Of a stretch of DNA of 64,000 bases, positions 27,663-36,911 are shown one piece after another (positions within the stretch are counted from its first letter, which is position 1; each line of letters begins with the position of its first letter). The notes beneath the pieces were generated by a model. The model did not search any database and was not told the DNA's origin. It saw only the letters and a list, made by a program, of their open reading frames with translations. The DNA is taken from assembly GCA_002420185.1 (NCBI GenBank), contig DIHO01000014.1:24293-88292 (forward strand), written 5' to 3'. Source of the stretch: Opitutales bacterium UBA5694. GTDB lineage: Bacteria; Verrucomicrobiota; Verrucomicrobiia; Opitutales; Opitutaceae. A program made the translations under genes and the position numbers.

Positions 27663-28769
27663 ATGAATCCCGAAACTACCGCCTCCCATTTTAATGCCCC
27701 TGGTCAGGTCGTCACGGTTTTAAATATCGATTCGGGAAATGTCAATGATACTTACCGGGTCATAAAACGAACAACGTATTCAGAAAACCAATTCATATTA
27801 CAGCGAATAAGCCAAGCGGTGTTTCCGAGACCTGACTTGGTAATGTCTAACGTTAAAGCTATTACTGACTACGCTCACGACAAATTGGAAGCGCAGTCCG
27901 GTAATTCGAAACGAATTTGGCAACTGCCTCGGGTGATCCAAACTCGAGACGGTTCAGACTATCATCTGGACGCTGATGGCAACTACTGGCGAGCACTATC
28001 GATGATTGCCTCAGCGACCTCCCACGAAAAGGTCCTGAATCCCGAACACGCCCACGAAGCTGGATATGTGTTAGGACATTTTCAAAGTATAATTGCGGAT
28101 TTTCCAGCGGATCAACTCGCTGATACGTTGCCGGGCTTCCATATAACGCCTCAGTATTTGAAACAATTTGATAAGGTAATTGAAAAAGATGAGGCTCAGC
28201 AGCGATTGGTAGCGTCCTCTGAAGCCCGCCGCATAGCGGAGTTCGTTGAGGACCGGCGAATATTCGCCTCGAAGCTGGAAGATGCAGTTGAAAGCGGCGA
28301 GTTGCATCACCGTCCTATTCATGGAGATCCAAAGATATCGAATATAATGATTGACGATATTACGGGGAGGGGTACGGCAATCGTTGATTTAGATACAGTA
28401 AAACCTGGTCTTATACAGTACGATTTTGGCGACTGCGTACGTTCGGTGTGTAATCCAGCGGGTGAGGAGGCTCGGGATTTAAATGAGGTCTATATAGACA
28501 CCGATTTATTTCAAGCCCTAGTGAAGGGTTACTTGAAACAGGCAGACAAATTTCTGACGGATGCAGACCGGAAGTACCTTTATCATTCAATCCGGCTAAT
28601 TGCGTTCGAGCTTGGACTACGTTTCTTCACGGATTACCTTGCTGGTGATGTGTATTTCAAGACTAGTTACGGTTCTCAAAATTTGAACCGAGCGAGGGTG
28701 CAGATGAAACTTTGCGAGAGTATTGAAGTAAGAGAGTTAATACTCCGGCGCGTACTTGATGGTGAGTGA
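27663..28769 (+). CDS. APH-fold sugar kinase, N-acetylhexosamine 1-kinase (NahK)-like
   Basis: 368 residues of the phosphotransferase (APH) fold. An N-lobe with IDSGNVNDTYRV and FILQRISQAVFP, the catalytic loop HGDPKISNIMID with Asp and Asn, and the metal-binding IVDLDTVKPGLIQYDFGDCVRS match NahK-like enzymes, which phosphorylate N-acetylhexosamines at C1. It is a cytosolic protein. It lies 200 bp after the decayed aldolase. The sugar kinase name is likely; the precise substrate is inferred from motif likeness only. Confidence 0.82.
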   Translation: MNPETTASHFNAPGQVVTVLNIDSGNVNDTYRVIKRTTYSENQFILQRISQAVFPRPDLVMSNVKAITDYAHDKLEAQSGNSKRIWQLPRVIQTRDGSDYHLDADGNYWRALSMIASATSHEKVLNPEHAHEAGYVLGHFQSIIADFPADQLADTLPGFHITPQYLKQFDKVIEKDEAQQRLVASSEARRIAEFVEDRRIFASKLEDAVESGELHHRPIHGDPKISNIMIDDITGRGTAIVDLDTVKPGLIQYDFGDCVRSVCNPAGEEARDLNEVYIDTDLFQALVKGYLKQADKFLTDADRKYLYHSIRLIAFELGLRFFTDYLAGDVYFKTSYGSQNLNRARVQMKLCESIEVRELILRRVLDGE

Positions 28770-29296
28770 CCTGGGAGAAACTAAATTGAATCCGGAGACA
28801 TCGGATACCACGCAGAGAATTAATCGAATCGCGAATCTTTTCGATACCGTATTTCCCATTAGCGGAATTCGGATTAGAAACGACAGAAGTAATTTCGAGA
28901 GAAGTTAGATTAGCCCAATTTAGGGCGTTGAACACCAAGCACGGACCTGGGTTTTCGCTTTTGAAAGAAGAGGCAGCGGGCGATGCGTCCGAGCAAGGTC
29001 GCGGAGACTTTCTTTTTTACTTCTAGAAATTAAGGGGGAATTTGTTGAAGGCGTTCGACGTAGCAGAAAGGGTGTACTAAACTTGAATGGTAGATGGGCT
29101 TTCGGGGCAGGCGATAACAAAGAGCTTTGAGGTATTAGCTTTGGATTCTCGATTCGTGTGTTTGCGGATGAAATCGTTGAGAGCTGGTTCTTCTAAGATG
29201 AAGGATTCCCGATCGTGCTTCTCAGGGTGTAGAGGCTAGACCAGGCAATCGTCGGACGTTACGAAGATTAATGGAGAAAGTTTATTTAATAAGAGC
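28770..29296. other. Spacer with unrecognised coding-like frames
   Basis: About 530 bp between the kinase gene and the nrdA terminator. Plus-strand pieces such as FDTVFPISGIRIRNDRSNF and LLLEIKGEFVEGVRR have coding-like composition but lie in different frames and are broken by stops. I could not assign a family. It is probably another eroded gene. Confidence 0.35.
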
Positions 29297-29330
29297 AAAA
29301 AAAAACCCTACACCTGAACAGTGTGTAGGG
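29297..29330 (-). terminator. Rho-independent terminator of nrdA
   Basis: Read on the minus strand: a perfect 8-bp stem CCCTACAC/GTGTAGGG (29306-29313 with 29323-29330), a 9-base loop and then nine T (29297-29305). It lies about 55 bp beyond the nrdA stop and correctly oriented to end the nrdB-nrdA transcript. Confidence 0.9.
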
Positions 29331-29383
29331 CTTGAAAGTGAATGGGCAAGCTATTGCGGCTTGCTCGGCGGTCAATTCCCGCT

Positions 29384-32300
29384 TCATTGGCAGCTCTCGC
29401 AAATTTCCGGTTCCTCCGGCGTCTGTTTGGCCTGGGAGGAGGCGACTACTCCTCGGAGGTCTTTCTTGGCTCCAATGGTGGCTTTCTCAATGTTGGAGGC
29501 TCCGAGGGTGCGGAGGTAGTAGGTGGTCTTGAGGCCATGCTTCCAGGCGGCACGATACATATGGGACAGTGTCTTCATGTCTGGCGTAGCAAGGAAGAGG
29601 TTTACCGATTGGCTTTGATCGATCCATTTTTGGCGTCGCGCGGCGGCCAATACAAGCCAGCTGTAGTCGACGGCGAAGGCGGTCTTGTACTTGAGCTTGA
29701 GGTCTTCGGGGATTTCCTCGATCTCGTCGAGCTCGCCGTCGAAGTACTTTAGGTTGTTAAGCATGTCCGGATTCCAGAGGCCGCGGGCTTTGAGGTCGCG
29801 AACAAGGTGTTGATTGAGAATGGTGAACTCTCCGGAGAGATTGCTCTTAACAAAGAGGTTCTTGTAGGAAGGTTCGATACAAGGAGAGGTACCAGTGATA
29901 TTCGAGATGGTCGCCGTTGGGGCGATAGCCATGACGTTAGAGTTGCGCATGCCGTGCTTGGCGATCTTCTTGCGGATGGGAGTCCAGTCAAGCTTGCCGC
30001 CCCGTGGAACATCCACGACGGTGCCCCGTTCTTCCGCGAGAAGGTCGAGGGTGTCTTGCGGAAGGAGACCGCGATCCCACTTAGAGCCTTTGTAGCTACT
30101 GTAGGCACCGCGCTCGGCTGCCAAGTCGCTGGACGCTTCGATAGAGTAGAAGGCGATGGCCTCCATTGCCTCGTCGTTGAATTCGACGGCTTCCTGGGAA
30201 GCGAAAGGAATGTTGCGAATGTAGAGTGCGTTTTGCAGTCCCATTACTCCGAGGCCGATCGGACGATGGGCTTGGTTGGAATGCTTAGCTGCCTCGGTCG
30301 GGTAGAAGTTAATGTCGATCACATTGTCGAGTGCCCGGATAGCGGTTTGGACCGTTTCCTTGAGCCTCTTGTGGTCGATGTTGCCGTCTTTATCCAAGTG
30401 CTGGTCAAGGACGACGCTGCCAAGGTTGCACACGGCTGTTTCATCGTTGCTCGTGTTGAGTGTAATCTCGGTACAGAGGTTGGACGAGTGGACCACGCCG
30501 ACGTGGTCTTGTGGTGAGCGGATGTTGCAAGGATCCTTGAAGGTGATCCATGGGTGGCCCGTCTCGAAAATCATGCGGAGCATCAGTTTCCAAACTTCGA
30601 TAGCGGGAACGGTTTTGGACCAAATTTCGCCCTCGCGGGCTCTGGCTTCGTAGGCGGTGTACTTCTCTTCGAAGTCCTTGCCATAGACGTTGTGTAGATC
30701 GGGAGCCTCGCTGGAGCGGAAGAAACTCCACTCGCCACGCTCCTCCATACGTTTCATGAACAAGTCGGGAATCCAGTTGGCTGTGTTCATGTCGTGACAG
30801 CGGCGACGGTCGTCACCTGTGTTCTTCCGGAGCTCTAGGAAATCGTAGAGATCGTTGTGCCACGTTTCCAAGTAGGCACAACCGGAGCCACGGCGCTTGC
30901 CACCTTGGTTTACTGCGATGAGCAGGTCGTTGTGCAGTTTTAGGAAAGGAACGATGCCTTGGCTTTCGCCGTTGGTGCCGGAAATGTGGCTGCCCGTTCC
31001 GCGAACGGCGGTCCAACTGCCGCCGAGTCCACCTGCCCATTTGGAGAGGTAGGCGTTTTCAGCGATGCCGCGCTGCATGATGCCTTCGATGGAATCATCT
31101 ACGTAGTAGAGGTAGCAGGAAGAGAGTTGAGAGTGGCAGGTGCCGGAATTGAAAAGAGTGGGGGTGGACGAGCAAAAGCGACGGCTCTTGTAGAGTTTGT
31201 AAAGGGCCTTGGCCTTTACTTCTTTCTCTTCCTCCTCGGAGAAGAGTCCCATGGAGACCCGCATCCAGAAAAACTGGGGCGTTTCAATACGACGCTGGTT
31301 AGATAGGCCTTTAGTCTTATCGATGATGAGGTAGCGGTCGTACAAGGTCTGTACACCGAGGTAGTCGAGCTCGAGGTCGGCAGAAGGGTCGAGCGCCTTA
31401 GCGAGCTCGTCGATGTTGTAGTCTTTGATCCCGTCGTTGAGGCGACCGATTTTAGTGCCGTATTTGACGTACTCCTTGAATTTCTTCTGGTGATATCTTT
31501 TTAGAGCTCGTACGCCGTCTTTAACGATGTCCCAACCGAGCACCTCTTCATAGATATAAGAGAGTTGGATCCGGGCGGCGAACTTGGCGAAGTCCGCGTC
31601 TTGCTCGATCAAGGTTCGGGCGTTCAGAGTGATGGTCTTCTGTAGGCCATCCTCGCTGATTTCGTCGAAGATGGAGCGACGGAGCTCGGCCTCGATTTCT
31701 TCGAAACTGAGGCAGAGATCGAGCCCGATCATGGCGAAGTCGATTCGCTTTTTGAGATCAACGCCGTCCCAGAAATAGGTAGAGCCATCGTCGTTTTTGA
31801 CGACGATCATGGAATTTTGCTCCGGCGTGTCTACGCCCTGAAGGGCTTCCGCCTCTCGCAAGGCCCGGCGTTCTGCTCTATAAAGAATGTAGTGTTCGGC
31901 TACTTTGAAATGGCCATGGCGCATGAGCTCTTCTTGAACCATGTCCTGGACTTCTTCGATTTGCACGAAGGCTTGGCCAGTAGCTTCGAGGCGTTCGGTA
32001 ATGCCGCGGGCCACCGCGACGGACGGCTCGGAATTCATTTCTAATGTAAGGAAGGCTTTGCGAACGGCGATTTCGATCTTTTGTTCCTTCCAAGGTACAA
32101 CCTGCCCGTTGCGGCGGATCAATCGAAGTGTTTTCAGGCCAGGATTTTGCTCCGTGGCGATCTTACGTTGGCGGTTCATGAGCATACATTTGGCTACATC
32201 ATATGCGTCATTTTCTACCAGGGTATGTTCAATAACATCGTAAAGTTCACCCAATCCAAAACGCGTCTCCCGAGTCGAAGCCGACTTTGCCTCAAGCTTT

Positions 32301-32590
32301 TCGCATACCTGCGTGGCGACAACTTGTACCCAATCGCGGTTCTTTTCGGTAAAAATCTCTTTTTCGTTTTTGGACAAAAGCACATTGGCCAGAGCGTTGC
32401 CTATGGTGTCCATAATCTCGTTCTGATCGAAAGTGGCTTCGCCTTCGTGGGTAACGACGTGAATCTTTGATTTTTCCGATTCGTCTACGTCGCTACTTTC
32501 AGCACGCCAATTGTATCCCAGTTTCTTTTCACGGGAAACGGATACAAGGCGTTTTAGAGCGATGTCTTCTTCGAGGGTGGGATTAATCAT
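29384..32590 (-). CDS. nrdA: Ribonucleoside-diphosphate reductase, alpha subunit (class I)
   Basis: A 1068-residue large subunit, longer than the roughly 760 of E. coli NrdA because it has two N-terminal ATP-cone regions (about 40-130 and 155-245; the second begins RLIRRNGQVVPWKEQKIEIA). Active-site pieces are SGTCHSQLSSCYLYYVDD, NLCTEITLNTSN and PTATISNITGTSPCIEPSYKN; the C-terminus CESC holds the redox pair renewed by thioredoxin or glutaredoxin. With NrdB it makes dNDPs. Two cones allow dATP-based allosteric control of activity. It lies 124 bp after nrdB, ends at a strong terminator, and is likely under NrdR control. Confidence 0.96.
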   Translation of the reverse strand: MINPTLEEDIALKRLVSVSREKKLGYNWRAESSDVDESEKSKIHVVTHEGEATFDQNEIMDTIGNALANVLLSKNEKEIFTEKNRDWVQVVATQVCEKLEAKSASTRETRFGLGELYDVIEHTLVENDAYDVAKCMLMNRQRKIATEQNPGLKTLRLIRRNGQVVPWKEQKIEIAVRKAFLTLEMNSEPSVAVARGITERLEATGQAFVQIEEVQDMVQEELMRHGHFKVAEHYILYRAERRALREAEALQGVDTPEQNSMIVVKNDDGSTYFWDGVDLKKRIDFAMIGLDLCLSFEEIEAELRRSIFDEISEDGLQKTITLNARTLIEQDADFAKFAARIQLSYIYEEVLGWDIVKDGVRALKRYHQKKFKEYVKYGTKIGRLNDGIKDYNIDELAKALDPSADLELDYLGVQTLYDRYLIIDKTKGLSNQRRIETPQFFWMRVSMGLFSEEEEKEVKAKALYKLYKSRRFCSSTPTLFNSGTCHSQLSSCYLYYVDDSIEGIMQRGIAENAYLSKWAGGLGGSWTAVRGTGSHISGTNGESQGIVPFLKLHNDLLIAVNQGGKRRGSGCAYLETWHNDLYDFLELRKNTGDDRRRCHDMNTANWIPDLFMKRMEERGEWSFFRSSEAPDLHNVYGKDFEEKYTAYEARAREGEIWSKTVPAIEVWKLMLRMIFETGHPWITFKDPCNIRSPQDHVGVVHSSNLCTEITLNTSNDETAVCNLGSVVLDQHLDKDGNIDHKRLKETVQTAIRALDNVIDINFYPTEAAKHSNQAHRPIGLGVMGLQNALYIRNIPFASQEAVEFNDEAMEAIAFYSIEASSDLAAERGAYSSYKGSKWDRGLLPQDTLDLLAEERGTVVDVPRGGKLDWTPIRKKIAKHGMRNSNVMAIAPTATISNITGTSPCIEPSYKNLFVKSNLSGEFTILNQHLVRDLKARGLWNPDMLNNLKYFDGELDEIEEIPEDLKLKYKTAFAVDYSWLVLAAARRQKWIDQSQSVNLFLATPDMKTLSHMYRAAWKHGLKTTYYLRTLGASNIEKATIGAKKDLRGVVASSQAKQTPEEPEICESCQ

Positions 32591-32714
32591 AGTTTTGAAT
32601 GCGGCAGGTGGTTACAGGTGAGAACGGGGATAGGAGTGGTGGTTGCGTTTAGATCGGGCAACTCAAAGACAATAAAATCAGAAGACCTTGTATATGATAA
32701 AAGGAGGACTCGGA

Positions 32715-33800
32715 TTAGAGGTCGTCGTCGCTATCTAGATCGAGAGAGGATGCTTTCTGATATTCCGTTACGCGCCCTTCGAAGAAGTTTTGCTCCTTCT
32801 TGATATCCATCATTTCCGCTAGCCAAGGCAGCGGGTTTTGGACATCACCAATGAGCGGCTCGAGGCCGACTCCTTCGAGTCGCCGGTCCGCAATGTAGTC
32901 GATGTACTGGAGAAAATCTTCCTTGCGCAAGCCTATGGAGTCCATGGGCAGGCAATCGCTGATGAAATCCTTTTCCAAGGTGATTGCTTCAGCCATGGTG
33001 TCGCGCAGCTCTTGCTTGAAATCTTCGGTCCAGATCTCCGGATTTTCGTCTATGAGATCCATGAGGAGGTTACGAAACAGCTCGATGTGGTTGGACTCGT
33101 CGCGCAGCGTGTAGCGGAACATCTCGCCGATGCCCCGGAATTTGTTTTGCCGGTACAGAGAAAGTATCATCCCGAACATCCCGTAGAACTGAGTACCTTC
33201 CATGCATTGTCCGAAGACGAAAAGGTTCTTGGCAAAAATCTGCTTGTTGCGAGGCTCGGTCAGATCCATGTCCCGACGAAGACCGTGCGACGTACGGGTG
33301 ACAAACTCGTTTTTCTTTACGATGGTCTCGATGTCTTCGAACATTGCCTCGCATTCGTGCGGGTTGATGCCCAACGAACTAATCATATAAAGCAGCGAAT
33401 CCGCATGGATGTTCTCTTCGTGACTATGGCGGCCGAGGACGAGCTTGAGCTCAGGAGCTGTCACGTTTTCGCGGACAACGTGTATAACGTTATCCCCTAC
33501 AATGCCTTCGGCAGCGGAAAAGTAGCCCACGCCCATCATAATGATCCAGCGCTCGATATCGGAAACGACGGAGTTGTCCTTCCATTGCTCGATGTCGCGG
33601 TTCATAATTATGTCCTCTGGCTCCCAGTGGTTCGCCTTCATCGTTTTGTACAAGTCGTAAGCCCAGTGGTACTTGAGCGGGAGGAGATTAAAACACATCG
33701 ATTGGCGGCCATTGATGACACGCTTTTCCGCGAATGCTCTTTCCGCCTTTTCCTGGTCCAGTAAGAAGGTTTTATTGCCGACTGTGTACGTTTTATCCAT
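32715..33800 (-). CDS. nrdB: Ribonucleoside-diphosphate reductase, beta subunit (class I)
   Basis: A 361-residue di-metal radical subunit. The helical ferritin-like core has the metal-ligand helices, including SHEENIHADSLLYMISSLG and DESNHIELFRNLL, that carry E-x-x-H pairs. It generates the radical used by NrdA in the cytosol. The start ATG 33800 follows a 330-bp leader that holds the NrdR-like boxes. The acidic C-terminus (DLDSDDDL) is the usual docking tail for the alpha subunit. nrdB precedes nrdA here, the reverse of the enterobacterial order. Confidence 0.95.
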   Translation of the reverse strand: MDKTYTVGNKTFLLDQEKAERAFAEKRVINGRQSMCFNLLPLKYHWAYDLYKTMKANHWEPEDIIMNRDIEQWKDNSVVSDIERWIIMMGVGYFSAAEGIVGDNVIHVVRENVTAPELKLVLGRHSHEENIHADSLLYMISSLGINPHECEAMFEDIETIVKKNEFVTRTSHGLRRDMDLTEPRNKQIFAKNLFVFGQCMEGTQFYGMFGMILSLYRQNKFRGIGEMFRYTLRDESNHIELFRNLLMDLIDENPEIWTEDFKQELRDTMAEAITLEKDFISDCLPMDSIGLRKEDFLQYIDYIADRRLEGVGLEPLIGDVQNPLPWLAEMMDIKKEQNFFEGRVTEYQKASSLDLDSDDDL

Positions 33801-33933
33801 GAGATGATATGATAGATGAAGTGTTAGTTAACGGTATGGGATTGACTTGGAACTGCTGAAAGTGATCAAAAAAGACCACAATCGATGTGAGGTGGCGAAT
33901 GTAAGTTATTTTAAGTTGTCCACCTCTTGCTAA

Positions 33934-33980
33934 CCACTAGATGGTGTGTCCGTTTAGTAAAAAACCACAAGATATTGTGA
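33934..33980 (-). promoter_or_regulatory. Tandem NrdR-box-like sites upstream of nrdBA
   Basis: Two 16-bp imperfect palindromes, ccactagatggtgtgt (33934-33949) and ccacaagatattgtga (33965-33980), share the pattern CAC-W-A-GAT-n3-GTG and start 31 bp apart, about three helical turns. This is the arrangement of NrdR repressor boxes, which control ribonucleotide reductase in response to (d)ATP. A third weaker half-match, ccacaatcgatgtgag, is at 33876-33891. The sites are about 135-180 bp before the nrdB start. No nrdR gene is in the window. Confidence 0.7.
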
Positions 33981-34137
33981 TACTTTTTGCGACGTCAACG
34001 AGTTTGTATCGTTTTTTCTAACGAATTTTTCGATAAAGCGGGGGGTATTTATCGCTAACAAGCTCATACACAATAGCTTGTCTGAAAATGAGGAAACTCC
34101 TAAAAAAATTGCGCAAATTTTTGCAAGCAGAGGGAGG

Positions 34138-36900
34138 CTATCCGGATACGTTTTCTTTTTCCGTTGAAACCCCTTCCTCGCGCTTTGGAGCCTCGCGAAA
34201 AACGCTCTTTTTCGGATCTGAAATAGGACCGGTCAAGCGGACTTCGAAAATGCCCGTGAAGACATCGAGAAGCCGAAGGGGTACTTGGACGAGAGGAATG
34301 GAACGGAATGGTTGAAGCTGGGCTTTGAAGTCGAGCTCGTCTTCCCTAAGGTCGTACTTCCCGCTGCTTTTAATTTGAGCGATGGGGCCTACAAGAATGA
34401 GTTCGGGAAATTCCACATAGCGCTTCTGCACGGCAAATTCTCCCTCTGCTCCATTGAACTTGAGAGTAGCGATCGGGAGCCCCGCGCTATCTAGGGCTCG
34501 AGAAATCCCGCCTAAAAGCGGGAGATCTGTGAGGTTGGCCCCAGAAATTTGATACGTCCCCGCGCCGTCGTAAGAGAGCGAGTCCCCAACGACGCCCTTG
34601 CCAGTGAAGTGCAGGCTCGTCGTGCCACCATAGGCTGACAGTTCCTCAGCTGTGATTCCATGCGCGGAGCTTTCTGGATCATTGGCACGAAAGTAGTCGG
34701 CAGACGCTTTGAGCGTGTCTCCGAAGCGGGCGTCGCTAAGCGTTACGCTCAAAGCGATATTTTCGTTTCGAACGGTGGCGTTGGCATCAACGATCCCGCC
34801 TGCCAAGCGAGCCTTGACGGCGGGAATGTCCGCTCGGTCATTGCCAACGCTGACTGTTGCGCTGAGCGAATCGAGTGGGTAGTCGTAGTACTTGAAGGCT
34901 TCGTTCGTATCGATTTGCAGATCGACGTCATATGTGAAGCGATTCTTGTGCATGACGCTGGCTGAGCGAGCGTCGACCTTTGGTGGAACGCTGTATCCGT
35001 AGGGCTCCAGTATCTCTTCAACGTTTTCTCGCACTTCATAGATGAGGTCAGGGCCGATGCTCAGGTCGATCGTCGATTCGGCATCGAGCCATAGAGCGGT
35101 CAATTTATAAATGCCGTCGCGAGGGTCTTGGCCGATGGAAAACTGGCCGTCTCCTTTGATCGAGCCCTCCGTTCGGGTTAGTTCTAGATTGTATAGATCG
35201 ATGTAGCGCTGAAGGATGAACATGTGGGTCTCGATTTCCTCCATTGGGTGACCCCGGATATCCAGTTCTTTGCAGGAACCGTACCCGGTCAACCATAGAG
35301 TTTCAGGTCGCTTGATGATTTGGCTAGAGTCCAACAAGCAATAGAAGCCTTCCTCCGGGAAACGAAAGTTAGACCAAAGCTCCGTCCACCAAGGGTCAGG
35401 AATCCAGCCATTGACTGTGTTGGGGTTGAACAAGCCATCTATCAATAAACGTCGGTGCATGGTTTCCAAATCAAGCGATACTGAAAGGCGTCCACTTTGC
35501 TTGCCGCTGCGTAGCCAGAGATTGGGGACTTCTACTTGGTTGCCGCGAAGATTCGCTTGAGCGATAACGCGATCAAAAGGAGCGTCAAGTGAGGTTAGAC
35601 GGTTTGCCTCGAGTGCGGCGTCTACGGACTTGGGTTTGAGTGCTCCCTCGAATTCAGCAGAAATGTGCAGGTCGGGAGGATCTATGACACGAGCCATTCT
35701 CTCAAGGGGGAGCTTACCCATCTTCGGAGCCACCTGCTTCGCCAGATTGATGACCAGTTCGACCAGTCCTTGTGTGGGAGAACCCATCAGATCTACAGAG
35801 GCGGTCTTCTTCTCTGGGTTGGCGACTGAATTGACTTTCCATGATGAGTCAGCGATTTGAAAATACCCATTTGTCCGCCAGTTCTCGGGATCGAGTGGTT
35901 GAAAATTAAAGTAAATATTCGACGCGAAATTTGATTCCAGACCACCCGAGCCAATAGTCAGGTGAACGTGGCTTGGCTGCAAATTTTCAGTGGTCGGAAT
36001 TTGAGGCCAAGACGCAAACAATTTGAGGTCTTTGGCGAACGTGTTTTGTGGAGCGTTGATTGAGCCGACGTGGGCCGATAGCGAAGCGTCACCACCCAGT
36101 GAGGCTTGGATCTCAACGAGAACTTCGTCCGCTGCAGCCTCGTTTTGCCATTTCCCACCAAGCGCGGTGATGACAGCGGTAACCGACTTCGGACCCTTGC
36201 GAGACGCATCAAACCGGATTCTCGCTTCGAGCCCTTCGATCTGGGAGAGAGAGTCCTTGATCTCCAATGCCTTCTTGTGAAATGTTATAAGTTGTTGGCT
36301 GAGGGGGAGGGGCTGATCTGGAACCTCTTCCAACATCAAGTCAGTAGGATCAATGATACCGCTGATAATTGCTCGGGCATCTCCAAATTGGAATTTGGAT
36401 TGGTGTATTACCCAGCCCTCGCGTTGGTTTTTAGCTCTGAGGTCAATCTGATCGACCTGTGGTTCTGGAACTCCGGACCTCGAAAGAAGGGCCGGGATGA
36501 TTAACGACCCGTTTATGACATTCAGCTCGGTTATTCGAGCTCTTCCAAATAGAAGCAAAGCACGGTTAACTTTTAGACTGATGCGGTCGGCATTAGCGAT
36601 TTCAGACTGTAAATCAGCGGAATAGATCTTCGGATTATCAATCGTGATGCGACCGTTGGGCTGGATGCGAATACCTGACATATTCATCGTAGCACCTTGT
36701 GCTTTGAGCTCTTTCTCCAGCAACCGGACAAGAGATTCGGGCATGGGGGCCTCGTCGATGGTTATTGAATAGGCGACGAGGCAAACGATGAGAGCGAGAA
36801 GGCCCAATCCAAAAATATAAAGACAGTCTACAGTTGCCTTGCAGAACAGACAGGTACTTTGCCAAGCGAACTCTCCCTTTGATTTCACCTCGGTTTGCAA
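34138..36900 (-). CDS. AsmA/TamB-like (DUF3971-type) large envelope protein
   Basis: A 920-residue protein anchored by one TM near residues 30-52. The rest is low-complexity beta-rich sequence typical of the AsmA superfamily: early ALLLFGRARITELNVINGSL and, at the end, YQISGANLTDLPLLGGISRAL, LKFNGAEGEFAVQ and RLTGPISDPKKS. Such proteins form long hydrophobic grooves that carry phospholipids across the periplasm. It starts 11 bp after the DUF4340 gene, so it is the last gene of the GldA-F-G cluster, though its role may be separate. A short TTGC/GCAA hairpin before a T-run at 34101-34126 could terminate the transcript, but weakly. Confidence 0.75.
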   Translation of the reverse strand: MQTEVKSKGEFAWQSTCLFCKATVDCLYIFGLGLLALIVCLVAYSITIDEAPMPESLVRLLEKELKAQGATMNMSGIRIQPNGRITIDNPKIYSADLQSEIANADRISLKVNRALLLFGRARITELNVINGSLIIPALLSRSGVPEPQVDQIDLRAKNQREGWVIHQSKFQFGDARAIISGIIDPTDLMLEEVPDQPLPLSQQLITFHKKALEIKDSLSQIEGLEARIRFDASRKGPKSVTAVITALGGKWQNEAAADEVLVEIQASLGGDASLSAHVGSINAPQNTFAKDLKLFASWPQIPTTENLQPSHVHLTIGSGGLESNFASNIYFNFQPLDPENWRTNGYFQIADSSWKVNSVANPEKKTASVDLMGSPTQGLVELVINLAKQVAPKMGKLPLERMARVIDPPDLHISAEFEGALKPKSVDAALEANRLTSLDAPFDRVIAQANLRGNQVEVPNLWLRSGKQSGRLSVSLDLETMHRRLLIDGLFNPNTVNGWIPDPWWTELWSNFRFPEEGFYCLLDSSQIIKRPETLWLTGYGSCKELDIRGHPMEEIETHMFILQRYIDLYNLELTRTEGSIKGDGQFSIGQDPRDGIYKLTALWLDAESTIDLSIGPDLIYEVRENVEEILEPYGYSVPPKVDARSASVMHKNRFTYDVDLQIDTNEAFKYYDYPLDSLSATVSVGNDRADIPAVKARLAGGIVDANATVRNENIALSVTLSDARFGDTLKASADYFRANDPESSAHGITAEELSAYGGTTSLHFTGKGVVGDSLSYDGAGTYQISGANLTDLPLLGGISRALDSAGLPIATLKFNGAEGEFAVQKRYVEFPELILVGPIAQIKSSGKYDLREDELDFKAQLQPFRSIPLVQVPLRLLDVFTGIFEVRLTGPISDPKKSVFREAPKREEGVSTEKENVSG

Positions 36901-36911
36901 TGCTTCCTCCT

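Noticed and set aside
29807..30517. A long plus-strand frame opposite nrdA (236 residues)
   Set aside because: It lies entirely within the well-conserved nrdA coding region, matches no family and has no start signal.
32838..33764. A 308-residue plus-strand frame opposite nrdB
   Set aside because: It is a shadow of the nrdB codons; its composition is typical of an antisense frame.
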